From Atkinsonella hypoxylon (taxonomy: Eukaryota > Ascomycota > Sordariomycetes > Hypocreales > Clavicipitaceae): 41,570 nucleotides of DNA. A program made the position numbers and the translations under genes. The stretch lies in assembly GCA_000729835.1 (NCBI GenBank), contig JFHB01000247.1:1-41570 (forward strand). Reading direction: 5' to 3'. The notes beneath the pieces were generated by a model. That model had not been told where the DNA came from. It saw nothing but the letters and a program-made list of their open reading frames with translations, and searched no databases. Positions 21,668-31,608 of the stretch are shown here, piece after piece (position 1 is the first letter of the stretch; each line of letters opens with the position of its first letter).

Positions 21668-23285
21668 ATGGCATTACTAGAGTACGCTCTGTCACCGTGG
21701 GCAGTCCCGGCAGTTCTGGGCCTCGTGTTGCTATCCTACTTATTCGATTACTTTGTCACCAATGGCCGGCTAAGAGGAATACCCGCTCCATTTCCGGCCC
21801 AGTTCTCGAATCTGTGGTTGCTCAGTGTGTCTCGACATGGAAATCGCTACAAGACGGTTGACGAATGTCACGCCAGACTTGGCAAGATGATTCGAATCCA
21901 GCCAAACCATGTCAGTATTGCTGATGATGAAGCCATCCCCATCGTCTACGGTCATGGCACCGGTCTTCTGAAATCGTACGTGTTGATGTGATTGCACTGG
22001 TCCCGAAAAATCCCGCATCAGAGCTCAGCATCCTAATCACGCGTATCACAGAGAATTCTACGATGCCTTCGTATCAATACGCCGTGGCTTGTTCACCACG
22101 CGGGACAGGGCAGAGCATACGCGCAAGAGAAAAATGGTCTCGCACACCTTCTCGGCCAAATCCATCGCCCAATTCGAGCCGTACATTCACGACAACTTGG
22201 TCCTCTTCGTGAAGCAGCTGGACAAGTTGATCAAAGAGAGTCCGCACCATACGCCAGACGGCAAAAAGGAAGCCCATTTTGATTTTTTACCATGGTTTAA
22301 CTTTCTAGCCTTTGATGTCATTGGCGACTTGGCCTTTGGTGCGCCATTTGGCATGCTCGAAAAGGGCGCCGACGTGGCTGAGATCAGAAGCTCACCCGAT
22401 AGCCCTCCTATTTACGCGCCAGCCATTGAGATCCTCAACCGACGAGGCGAGGTCAGCGCAACGCTGGGCTGTTACCCGCAGCTGAAACCCTACGCGCGAT
22501 GGATCCCCGATGACTTCTTCAGCAAGGGACTCCAAGCCGTACAGAACCTCGCCGGCATCGCCATTGCTCGAGTCAAAGCACGGGTGGAAAATCCGCCCGA
22601 CGTGGAACGCAAGGATCTCCTCGCTCGACTGATGGAGAGCAAGGACGACAGAGGTCAGCCATTGGGACGTGAAGAGTTGACCGCTGAGGCACTGACCCAA
22701 ATTATCGCCGGGAGCGACACCACTTCAAACTCATCCTGTGCTCTCATGAACTATCTTGTTCGCAACCCTCGCGTTTTCCAGAAGCTGCAAAAGGAAGTGG
22801 ACGCAGCGATTCCCGAAGGCGTCGAGGTACCTACCTATGACATGGTCCGCGACCTCCAGTATCTCGCATGGGTCATTGACGAAGCTCTCCGGCACCACTG
22901 CACGTCGGGCATCGGCCTGCCTCGTCTGATCTCCCCTGACTCCCCTGGTGTCACCTTTCGCGGGAAGTACTTCCCTCCCGGGACTGTTCTGAGCGTGCCG
23001 ACGTACACCATGCATCACTCGACCGAGATTTGGGGAGACGATGCAGAGGAATTCAGGCCTGAAAGATGGGAGAACGTCACTCCCCGACAGAAAAATGCCT
23101 TCATCCCCTTCAGTCACGGGCCGCGGGCTTGCGTTGGACGCAACGTAGCTGAGATGGAAATGAAGTTGATTCTCGCCACATGGGTGAGGAGATACGCTGT
23201 GACGCTTCGACAGGGGGAGATGGAGACCAGGGAGGGATTCTTGCGGAAGCCATTGGGATTGGAAGTCGGTCTGTCCCGTAGATGA
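21668..23285 (+). CDS. Cytochrome P450, CYP53-like benzoate 4-monooxygenase
   Basis: Predicted ER-membrane P450 that para-hydroxylates benzoate to 4-hydroxybenzoate, feeding the protocatechuate branch of aromatic catabolism and detoxifying benzoate. Exons 21668-21975 and 22052-23285 join in phase (513 residues); the donor is GTACGT. A membrane anchor lies at about 10-30 (AVPAVLGLVLLSYLFDYFV), a proline-containing hinge follows (RGIPAPFP), then the CYP53-typical YDAFVSIRRGLFTTRDRAEH and KRKMVSHTFSAKSI. The I-helix is AGSDTTSNSS, the ExxR motif is in DEALRH, PERW is in FRPERW, and the heme loop FSHGPRACVGR has Cys463. All key residues are intact. The strong CYP53 pattern comes from the B-C region; the exact substrate is inferred. 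A possible partner is the quinate-type MFS transporter 5.5 kb downstream. Confidence 0.92.
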
Positions 23286-23453
23286 GCGCGCATCGTGCTG
23301 GGGTTTCTAGCGTTGTCAGACCTTGACACAACATTTCCGGTTTCCTTGCAATAATCATATAAAATAAATGATACCTATGATGGATGGAATTGATAGCCAT
23401 GCGGCTAAATCTCCTGTTACGATTGAAAAAGCACACTGCAGCCGGTGCAAATC

Positions 23454-23656
23454 GGGCACGTGAATAATGCACCGGAGCTTTCAACTAACGCACTAGACCT
23501 AACCGAATCGAGGCTAGTCACTTTTAGTGAGCTCTACACACAAAAGTGCCTTTAATAGTTCTCTTTGTACTATAATGCCCTTTATATTAGTAGATATATA
23601 GGTAATAGCGCTAAAAGTGCGTTATTTAAACGCTCCGGTGCATTATTTACGTGCCC
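23454..23656. mobile_element. MITE-like element, 41-bp terminal inverted repeats
   Basis: The left end (23454-23494) starts GGGCACGTGAATAATGCACC and the right end (23656-23616, read on the minus strand) starts GGGCACGTAAATAATGCACC; the two 41-nt arms match at 37 positions. The 203-bp element has an AT-rich, ORF-free interior of about 120 bp. This is the form of a non-autonomous DNA transposon (MITE). No clear target-site duplication is seen next to the chosen ends, so the true boundary may be a few bases different. Confidence 0.75.
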
Positions 23657-24336
23657 CTTTAAGTCAAGGCGGCGGGGTATAGAACGAAAAGTCAGGCAAT
23701 GAAACACCCCCCAATTAGATATAAAGAAGTGGAGCAATGCGTTATATAGAAAACCTGTGATTGGTGTAGAAGGCACAAAAATCACTACCGCTACATATAA
23801 TTCGTTTAGAGAGAATGGGGGAAGCTACACTAGCCGAATTAAGTTATATATGCCACAATTGGCAGCTTGGTGGGCTTTGGAGTAGATTGTAGCCAATTAG
23901 CTTCATTGAATTATCACTAAGTTCAGTCTCTATGCCACGCGCTATACCCAATTGGGCGTTCCATTTTCCTGAATTTCCGTTCCATACCCCGCCGCCCTAA
24001 CTTAGTACGATATCCGCTGCTCGATTTCTGCAGCCAATCACAGCCACTCGGCTGGTTGGGCAGTCGGTAGGCTACCGAGCCCTAGGTACTACACCACATT
24101 CACCTTTTTGGCTATCGCACAATGTGCGCTCCCTTTGGGGGTTGATGAATGAATTCTGATTGATTGACTATAGTTCCATCTAAGAGAACGTGAGGGTTTT
24201 TATCCTTAATTTTAGGAAAAAAGAAACTGTGTCTCCTTACGTAAGGAGGGCTCCTGCTAGTTATGCCCTAACCTGCGCTTTGGGTATCACTCTCCCTATT
24301 ACTGCCGGATGCGGAGCCTTCCCCAATCTCGTAGCG

Positions 24337-24645
24337 CTAACACCTCGCTCGCGAGAGATTGAATTCTAAGAGCAAGACCCCCATTTGCTCCAATTGTTGT
24401 CGGAGATTGCTATTCTCTTTTCGCAGAGCTATATTCTCCTTCCGGAAGCCTTCGAACTCCTTTTGGAGTTCTTTTACGGCTATCTCCTCCTCTTGCTGCT
24501 TTTCCTTTTAGGCTTCTAGTCGCTCCTTACGATCAGCTATATCCGCTACTATTTGATGTTGAGTGAGGAAATAAACAAGGAGGATATGTAACCGCATACC
24601 GTGCTTAGCGTTCTCTTCGGCCCGCTTCTGGATTTCTTTATCTAT
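24337..24645 (-). pseudogene. Decayed coiled-coil protein, probably repeat-borne
   Basis: The minus strand encodes about 100 codons from a plausible splice acceptor (TATAG, near 24642) to a TAG at 24339-24337. It begins EIQKRAEENAKHGMRLHILL, passes IADRKERLEA, meets one in-frame TAA (24510-24508), and continues with heptad-rich coiled coil: VKELQKEFEGFRKENIALRK and ENSNLRQQLEQM. The single stop would be CAA before a C-to-T change, the RIP signature. Upstream (24650-24850) is AT-rich and unreadable. I cannot name the family; the coiled coil resembles C-termini of transposon or nuclear proteins found in multicopy fungal repeats. Confidence 0.5.
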
Positions 24646-25167
24646 AGGACATTAGTAACTAGATAATACCAAACAAATTATAATACATACTGCGCTTTGT
24701 AGCATTCTATGCTTTTAAAAATTAGCACTAATATATTATATTAAGTAGGTATAACAGGATACTTACTATGCTTCTCTGCTTCCTAGCCTTTAGAATATTA
24801 GTTATTAATATAGATAGAATAAAGCTAGATCTTTCTTAACACATACTACGTCTAGCGACAGCTCTTTAGTATATCCTCTAGGTAAACCAAGCAGCTACCA
24901 TCGCCGCAACAAGCCAAGTAACTGCTTCCATAAGTGCGATAGTTGTTTCTATTGTTGTTATTATCATTATAGTACTTGTCGTTGTTGTTCTTGTTCTTGG
25001 CGTTGTTCTAGTTGCTGCAGATAGTGCTTGTCTTGGTACTGGTACTCGCTCTAAATAAAAAAGGAAGAGATTTGTGTGCTAAGATGGCACGTAGAGAGGT
25101 CCATCGGGCCCTGTGGCGTCGCTCCTTCCACATTGAAAGTGGAAAGAGGGAATACTCGGGCTATCCC

Positions 25168-25199
25168 TTTGCTTGCGCGAAGGCAACATCTGGGTCACG
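25168..25199 (+). repeat. 32-bp inverted repeat, left copy
   Basis: This 32-nt segment (starting TTTGCTTGCGCGAAGGCAAC) is found again, base for base, in reverse complement at 25552-25583. The copies are separated by 352 bp. Flanking sequences do not match, so this looks like two insertions or remnants of one dispersed repeat family in opposite orientation. Confidence 0.8.
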
Positions 25200-25551
25200 G
25201 GACCCACACCTTCCTCGATACATGCGAGGTATTTCCGAACGGGCTCAACAGCTAAACGCGTTTGGTGGCATTCCTTATGCAACGGTTTTAGCGATGTCTG
25301 ATAACGACAATAATAGTAACTTTAGCGATATTTTCGTTGACCTGGAGCTAAATAATCTGCGTTAATGAACACTGCTGTTAAGAGCGGCCGGCCGATGCAA
25401 GCAATATGCCTGCACTAAAGAAGACGCAAAGTGGCTGCAATGTGCCTCATTATACTGAAGAAAATTACTAGTCCTTCTATCACAGTGAAGCTCGCAGGTA
25501 AATTAAAGTGCTCCTAATTGACCCTTATTGTGATTGGACAACTAGCCAATT

Positions 25552-25583
25552 CGTGACCCAGATGTTGCCTTCGCGCAAGCAAA
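25552..25583 (-). repeat. 32-bp inverted repeat, right copy
   Basis: Exact reverse complement of 25168-25199. See that entry; similarity stops abruptly on both sides. Confidence 0.8.
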
Positions 25584-25836
25584 CAGATTGAACGCCACCA
25601 GAGGAGACTTATTTTCCCATGTAATTCACTAGTAAATTGAGCTACCTGTTGCTTCCACTTTTTATCTCACTCATTTGCCGTTCGACAGCTAATTGGCTCG
25701 ATTCCCCGCTTGCATGTAGATTCGCAAAATAATTCAAGGGCTGGAGTGTATAGAGAAATCCGTCTCCACTAAATTAAGTTGAATCGACAAAGGCATCGTG
25801 TCGAAAAAGGCGAATGTCCACTGCGGGACCGAACTC

Positions 25837-25911
25837 TAAAACCAGTCCCTGTCAAAACTTTTAAAGCCAGTCTCTGCCAATACTTCCGTAACCAGTTTCT
25901 GTCACTTTAAT
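25837..25911 (+). repeat. Three tandem copies of a 25-bp unit
   Basis: The core CCAGTCCCTGTCA (25842), CCAGTCTCTGCCA (25867) and CCAGTTTCTGTCA (25892) recurs with an exact 25-bp period; each core is preceded by a TAAA/GTAA-like stretch. Most differences between copies are C/T changes. It lies about 260 bp upstream of the F-box gene start, so it could be part of its promoter or a small satellite. Confidence 0.75.
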
Positions 25912-26169
25912 AGCACCGACCGTAGTCCGTTCTTCTCCCTCGAGGGAAAGCATTCATCTCACTCCATCCCGCACCCACGCACACAAACGAACGACGAGCT
26001 AACTGTCAAGTCCTCAAAACGCAACGTGATTGATCTAGAGTTTGCTTCTCCACCATCTATCATCAACCTACAAATCTCTTGGAAGGACAGAAGGCGGCAG
26101 ACAATCTGTGTCAATTTGAGATATTTGGCACACGTGTCGGGACTATATTTCTGCTAGACTCGATCCGCC

Positions 26170-27801
26170 ATGGCTCTAAAGCCTTATTTACTGAAGAAAG
26201 ATGGATTCTTCAAACATTTTTCGGACCTGGTTATCAGCCATCCCGAAAAATATCGGCGTTGTGGAAAAAGTGCACCGGAAGTTCCTGTGCTGAGAGCGAC
26301 ACCACCACATGCTAGCACATCACATGTCAGCACACCACATACTAGCACATCACATACTAGCACGTCGTCTATTGTGACGATGGAGTCTCTCGAAGCCGTG
26401 AGCCACCCTCGCCCTAAATGGTTGCAGCTTGTTGAGAAAAAACTCCTCAGGATTGCCCATAAGGTCATGTTATCAAGGCATCCGCAAACACATACAGTGC
26501 AAGACACCACAGGCCTTGTCAGTCCAGAAACGGAACCGAGTGAAGTTTCTGAGCTAAAGGAATCATATTCTTTGATGATGTTGCCGAATGAGATTCTGCT
26601 CCAGATAATGCTGCTTCTGCCTGCACCTTCGCTGTATTGCCTTCGCCAGACTTCAGTTGCCTTAATGTCATTGTTCGACCACAAAGATTTCAGCCGATTT
26701 CATGGAGCAATGCAATCAGGGACCAACCGCATAGGGTTTTACGTTGATATACTCAGCGCAGCAGAAAAGAAGACTGTCGCCGATTCTTTGCATCACGATC
26801 AGTATTGCGCCTCCTGCCTTGCGACCGAAGAATGTGGGACCCTAGTTGAGAGGCTAGATGAGTTGCGCAGCCTGCGCTATTGTGATGGTTGCAAATGTTA
26901 CCACGCAAGCGCACTATTCCTCCCCGAGGACCAGGACAGGCATGACAACGACTTTACTAGACTTGTCTGCGTTGGCAGAGCTGGTTACGTCACGCTGTGC
27001 AATCACCGTCCATGCAACACTGTCATCTGGGAAGACATGGAGCAAGTCGTTCAACACGCTTCCTATACCTTTCAGTGCGAGTCCGTTTGCGCTGACCGGT
27101 CACTAGAACCCTATTGGATTATAGGCACTGGAGCCTCGTTGGCTGGGTGTGCGTTTCCCCGGCTCGTTGCGGAATACGATAATAAAGTACCGTCGGGATT
27201 CAATCTTGGGTATGGATGGGACCTAGCTCTGCTTAACGTTCCCTATAAAACTGCTCCTCCTCTCCCTGTGATACACGAAACGCTCTCGAGCTTACTTGTC
27301 AGTGCTTTACGCAATCACCGACTCTGCGCGCATATCTCTGCCGAAAGAGACATGCCGGATTTTATACGGTCTGGCATCTGTAACTGCTTCAGAAAATATT
27401 ATTCGGTTACGATTGGTGACGCTTTTGAGGGCTGTAATTGTGGACGAAAAACCACACTGGAGTGTCGAGTCTGTGGTGCAGTATATATGTGGCATCTCTT
27501 CGATGAACGAATTATTCTCTCTCTTCGGTATATCTGGAGTATTCAAAGGCCAATCAGCCTCGGATGGCTTGCTTTGCTTGACAAAGAGTTTCGAGAAAAG
27601 TTTCGCACTCTAGAAAATCGACATGTGCTTTGGTGTGATATGCCGGACTGTCGAACGAACAGGAGGGGACGATGGGACTCGCTGGTGAAGGAAAACGCCG
27701 AGAGCGAGTATGTTCGTGCTTCAGATAACGAAATACGCAACTGCTGGGATTACGAGGAGTCGTGCAGGGCGTCGCAGGAAGGGTCTTTCCAGAACTGGTG
27801 A
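26170..27801 (+). CDS. F-box protein with Cys-rich C-terminal region
   Basis: A single-exon gene of 543 residues starting at ATG (CCGCCATGG context). Residues about 137-178 form an F-box (MLPNEILLQIMLLLPAPSLY and on), the segment that binds Skp1 in SCF ubiquitin ligases. Before it lies a Ser/Thr/His-rich low-complexity stretch (residues 48-67) encoded by four 15-bp tandem repeats. After it come Cys/His clusters, CASCLATEEC, YCDGCKCYH, CNCGRKTTLECRVCG, which may bind metal and could recognise substrates. No WD40 or LRR repeats are seen. Such F-box proteins are numerous, lineage-expanded and mostly uncharacterised in fungi; the target is unknown. It is bordered by repeats on the left and an ORF-poor kilobase on the right. 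Confidence 0.85.
   Translation: MALKPYLLKKDGFFKHFSDLVISHPEKYRRCGKSAPEVPVLRATPPHASTSHVSTPHTSTSHTSTSSIVTMESLEAVSHPRPKWLQLVEKKLLRIAHKVMLSRHPQTHTVQDTTGLVSPETEPSEVSELKESYSLMMLPNEILLQIMLLLPAPSLYCLRQTSVALMSLFDHKDFSRFHGAMQSGTNRIGFYVDILSAAEKKTVADSLHHDQYCASCLATEECGTLVERLDELRSLRYCDGCKCYHASALFLPEDQDRHDNDFTRLVCVGRAGYVTLCNHRPCNTVIWEDMEQVVQHASYTFQCESVCADRSLEPYWIIGTGASLAGCAFPRLVAEYDNKVPSGFNLGYGWDLALLNVPYKTAPPLPVIHETLSSLLVSALRNHRLCAHISAERDMPDFIRSGICNCFRKYYSVTIGDAFEGCNCGRKTTLECRVCGAVYMWHLFDERIILSLRYIWSIQRPISLGWLALLDKEFREKFRTLENRHVLWCDMPDCRTNRRGRWDSLVKENAESEYVRASDNEIRNCWDYEESCRASQEGSFQNW
26311..26370 (+). repeat. Four 15-bp tandem repeats inside the F-box gene
   Basis: Units begin at 26311, 26326, 26341 and 26356 and follow the pattern ACTAGCACATCACAT with a few substitutions. 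They encode the five-residue period STSHT/STPHT. Copy number could vary without frameshift because the unit is a multiple of three. Confidence 0.85.
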
Positions 27802-28785
27802 ATATCCAGGTATTGTTAGACAGAAGAGGTAATGTATTGAGTACTGCTCTCCACGAAAATTGCTGTCGCGAGTCGCAGTGATATTATGTCTCGGCGCTGT
27901 TTACAGCACCAAAAGCTGAGGATTGTTTCTTAGGCCAGCGGCTGCTGCCTTGAGATTTCTGCACTACACGCACTCCACAGCAACATGATGGTCAAAAAAG
28001 GGCTCTCTGTGCAGCCGTACATCTGCAGAAATTGAGAGCAAATAATTGACACTATAACTTTAACACAGGGGATGCCTAGAGGAAGTCGAGGGAGCCCTAG
28101 AGACACAAGTCGTCGCAAAGAGGTTCAACAACGCGTGGAAATCCTAGAAGAAGAAAAACGTTAACGCGACGAACTGTAGAGAGGTCATCTACACTGTTGG
28201 TTGCAGGCTAGTGACGAGACCGCTAGCGTGATTGTAGTTACACCGTAGCAGCGTTGAAGAGGGTAGGGAAAAGTAGTGATTCCGATCTGGATCTGGAATG
28301 TGTGCTCTTTTGAAGAAACAGCGCTGGCATTTACTAGATTGACAATATACATGCCCTGATGGTTGTGAACAGGCATTTCGGTTCGGCTGCTCCACGGCGG
28401 CGGCGATCCCTGCCGCAGTTCGCAGTTCGCAGTTCCCCAGCCTTGTGTCTCCGACTTGGGTGAGAAGTAAATCGTTTGGTGTCTCATGTGACCAGTCTGG
28501 TATTATATTAAGACCAAACCAGTCTGCCCCGCCCCATCTCTAAAGAACGGACCCCGTCTTCCTCTGTTACGCCGGAGAGGCGTTCTTCGCGTCCTCTCTT
28601 ATGTATATTGAGCGCATGAAGATATTTACGGGGCTTATTTGCTAGTACTTCTGTTACTAGATCACACAGGAACAGCCGCTCTGTGTTGGTGTGTTTATTC
28701 TTGTGAGCATGGACAAGCAGACAGCCTTCACTGACAAGAAAACTCACACAGAACTCAACGCAGGACTCAACGCAGATTTCGCAAC
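27802..28785. other. Intergenic, with a possible charged-ORF relic
   Basis: No intact gene. At 28074-28164 the plus strand encodes a short charged, coiled-coil-like peptide (starting MPRGSRGSPRDTSRRKEVQQ) that ends at TAA and continues in frame after it, hinting at a decayed repeat protein. The last 100 bp contain CA-rich leader sequence for the transporter gene. Confidence 0.4.
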
Positions 28786-30825
28786 ATGGCGGGCGGCGTC
28801 AAGAAACCAGTCAACATCTTCCGGCTCAAGAACCTGGATGAGCCCAAAGGTGCCTTCAACTGGAGACTTTGGTTTGCCGTTGTCTCCTTCGGCCTCTTGG
28901 GTGCCGCACGAGGGATTGACGAGGGCCTCATTTCCGGTGCTTTCAATTCGCCTGACTTCCAGGCCTCCATCCATTACAGCTCCTACTCCGTTGTGCAACG
29001 GGCCAACATCAAGGCCAATGTCTCGGCCATGGTTCAGATCGGCTCTGTGGGCGGTGCCCTGCTGTAAGTGTCCTTCCAATGCCACGTCAGCCTCCGTCAG
29101 TCAGCCTCCGTCAGTCAGCCTCCGTCAGCTTCTGAGCTGTTCGCATGCCTCCTGCTTTATGATTGCTCGCTTCGCTAACTTGGGGCCCCTATTGCAATTA
29201 GAGCTTTCCTCGTATGTGATCGTATCGGTCGTATCATGGCGACGCGCTTCCTTTGCGTTCTTTGGATCGTCGGAATCGTCGTCTTCATGATTGGCGGCGT
29301 CAATGGAAATCTCGGCGCCATCTATGCTGGGAGGTTTATTGCAGGCCTGGGCGTAGGACAGACCCCTGTCGTGGGGTAAGTTCGGGCTGCTGAAATATCG
29401 TGCCCCTAATGTGCCGTCATCCAGCCTTGATGTTTGGGAGGTGATGATGCTCTTGATTCTTCACAGACGCGCGGTCGACAAAAGAAGCGCGCTGGCAACC
29501 CACATCCCTCAGCACAACCCTCGAATGGGCCGCGTTGAAAGAGTGCGATTCATTTGTCGGCCTCTTGAAAGACAATTACACAGAGCTGACGGTTTTCCTA
29601 TTTGAATAGGCCCATCTACATTGCCGAAGTTGCGCCCGCATCAATTCGAGGCCTCTGTACCTGCTTCTTCACTGGTGCTGTCTACATTGGCATCGTCTTG
29701 GCCTACTTCACCAACTATGGCGCCAGCATCCACATTTCCAAAGAAAGCCACAAGCAATGGCTCGTCCCGACCAGCCTCCACGTCACGATGGCCGGCCTGA
29801 TTTTCATTCTCATGTTCGCCCAGTACGAATCACCTCGATTCCTCGTTAAACAAGGCAAGGGTGTAGCAGCCACCCAAGTCTTAGCCCGCCTGCGCCAACA
29901 ACCCGCAGATAGCGAATACATTGTGCGAGAAATATCCGTCGTTCAGGCGGCTTTGGATCACGAACTCGAGGCTACTCGAGGCGTGGGCTGGGTTGGCAAA
30001 ATCAAGGAGATGTTTCTCGACAAGAGCAACCTGTATCGTGTCTATTTGGCCAGCATGGTCCAGATCCTGTCCCAATGGTCCGGCGCGGGATCCATCACGC
30101 TCTATGCTGTCGATTTGTTCAAGATTCTCGGGGTCACTGGCAACGAGGAGGGTCTTCTGGTAACAGCCGTGTTTGGTATCGTGAAGATGATCGCTGCGCT
30201 TTGTTGTGCTCTCTTCCTCGTCGACGTCATTGGCCGTAAGCGCGCTCTTCTTACCGGTATCACGCTGCAGGCTCTTTCTATGATCTATGTCGCTGCTTTT
30301 CTGACTGCGGTTCCTGAGCTGCGTGACGGCAAGGTGCCTCCATCAAAGGTGCCTGCCAGTCGTGGTGCCATTGCCATGATTTACATCTCAGGATGTGGTT
30401 GGGCATTGGGCTGGAACTCAATGCAGTACCTGCTGACAGCTGAACTGTTTCCTCTGCGCATTCGTGCCCTTGCCACCTCATTGGCAATGACTCTCCATTT
30501 TGCAAACCAGTATGGTAATACGCGAGCCGTTCCCAATATGCTGCTTCCGGTTAGCGAAGGTGGTATCTCATCCAGCGGAACTTTCTGGTGCTTTGCCACG
30601 GTCACCATTGTTGGCGGTGTCTGGGTCTGGTTCTCCGTCCCGGAGACTAGTGGGCGAAGTCTGGAGAGCATGGACCGCCTCTTCAATCTCCCCTGGTACA
30701 AGATTGGTCTCTACGGCAACCGGGATGCTGAGCAGCGAGATATGGCTTACGACGAGAAGTGGCGAGAGGCCGAGGAACACCAAGGTGTAGAACATCATAT
30801 CGAGCAGCAGAAGGCAAGCATGTAG
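28786..30825 (+). CDS. MFS sugar/quinate-type transporter
   Basis: Proton-coupled sugar porter of the major facilitator superfamily, expected in the plasma membrane. Exons 28786-29063, 29202-29375 and 29610-30825 close in phase (555 residues); intron 2 is long for this window (234 nt) and intron 1 contains a 14-bp minisatellite. Family landmarks: AFNWRLWFAVVSFGLLGAAR (TM1), GSVGGALL, CDRIGR (loop 2-3 motif), GRFIAGLGVGQTPVVGPIYI, EVAPASIRG, ARLRQQPADSEY in the central loop, DVIGRKRAL, GWNSMQYLLTAELFPLRIR and PETSGRSLESMDRLF at the C-terminal side; a charged cytosolic tail follows. The sequence resembles fungal quinate/hexose permeases, but substrate cannot be read from it. Quinate would link it with the CYP53 gene through protocatechuate. 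Confidence 0.9.
29086..29127 (+). repeat. Three perfect 14-bp tandem repeats in intron 1
   Basis: GTCAGCCTCCGTCA is repeated three times without mismatch at 29086-29099, 29100-29113 and 29114-29127. It lies in the first intron of the transporter gene, about 75 bp before the acceptor. Confidence 0.85.
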
Positions 30826-31356
30826 AATGGCCCTGAAAATGAGGCTACAAATAACATGAGACTCGGTATCACCAGTGGTGTGAGGGATGCTCAGCTGGAG
30901 TTGATCTGTCTAAATTGCGTAAATATTTACTCCATAGTTATACATATCTGTGTATATAACCCATGTGGCATGTCATCCAGCACAGCTATTCACATTCACG
31001 CACCGCCTCTACAATGAGCTGGCGCGCACTCTATCCGGTTATGGGGATCGAGATGCCGAGACAGAAGTAGTGCTGAAGGTTACTGTGGATATGCAATTCG
31101 CTGCGATAGCCATATTCCAAGGAACGCAATTTCACATGGTTGAACCTTCGGCCCGGGGAGGCGGATGTACAAGTAGATGTTCTCAGCGACGTATGTATTG
31201 GCAATATATTCGCTCTGTGTTAGTTTGCAAAATCGGGGAATTAAAAAGGGTGCACGACCGTTAAGAGGAGAAGAATGTCACAAAATAACTTTTAGACTCG
31301 CTCGAATAGTTAGTATTGAAAACAATCGAACAGTTACGCTATTCGCAATCAAGAGC
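30826..31356. other. Intergenic, nothing recognised
   Basis: Transporter 3' region. No ORF with recognisable features and no clear repeat up to the target-site duplication of the solo LTR. Confidence 0.5.
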
Positions 31357-31608
31357 CTAGGTGTTACGGGATAAAACACGAATCCGTAGGACACGCGGGC
31401 ACCTGACTCCAGAGCACATATATAGTCAGAAGCAAGCATCAGATAGTTGGATTCGTCATCATTCATTACTATTACAACACATATTACCAGTAGCTCCGAT
31501 AGGACCTGTGCTACGTCTATTTACGCCTACTCTTACGTCACGTCGAATCCGACTGTTCCGCAGAAGGATTCACCCATTGCGAGACCGCATCCGGTCCGTA
31601 ACACTAGG
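31357..31608. mobile_element. Solo LTR with 5-bp target-site duplication
   Basis: A 242-bp unit (31362-31603) begins TGTTACGG and ends CCGTAACA, a perfect 8-bp terminal inversion with the canonical TG...CA ends. It is flanked on both sides by CTAGG (31357-31361 and 31604-31608), a 5-bp target-site duplication. No gag/pol sequence is adjacent, so it is a solo LTR left by LTR-LTR recombination. The short LTR and TGTTACGG-type ends resemble Ty1/copia elements, although the superfamily is inferred. Confidence 0.88.

Larger units (their letters stand above)
23286..26169. other. Repeat-rich, gene-free island
   Basis: 2.9 kb without an intact gene. It contains a MITE-like element (23454-23656), a decayed coiled-coil ORF (24337-24645), a low-complexity GTT/CTT tract (about 24945-25010), two inverted copies of a 32-bp sequence (25168-25199, 25552-25583) and three 25-bp tandem repeats (25837-25911). 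An open frame ending at 25365 has a low-complexity start and no recognisable domain. AT content is raised from 24640 to 24850. Confidence 0.6.

Noticed and set aside
25012..25365. 117-codon plus ORF in the repeat island
   Set aside because: Begins in low-complexity CTTGTTCTTG sequence and reads through one arm of the 32-bp repeat; no domain. Treated as chance within repeats.
29411..29605. ORF inside intron 2 of the transporter as a possible extra exon
   Set aside because: Joining exon 2 directly to exon 3 gives the family motif VVGPIYIAEVAP; no room exists for extra residues.
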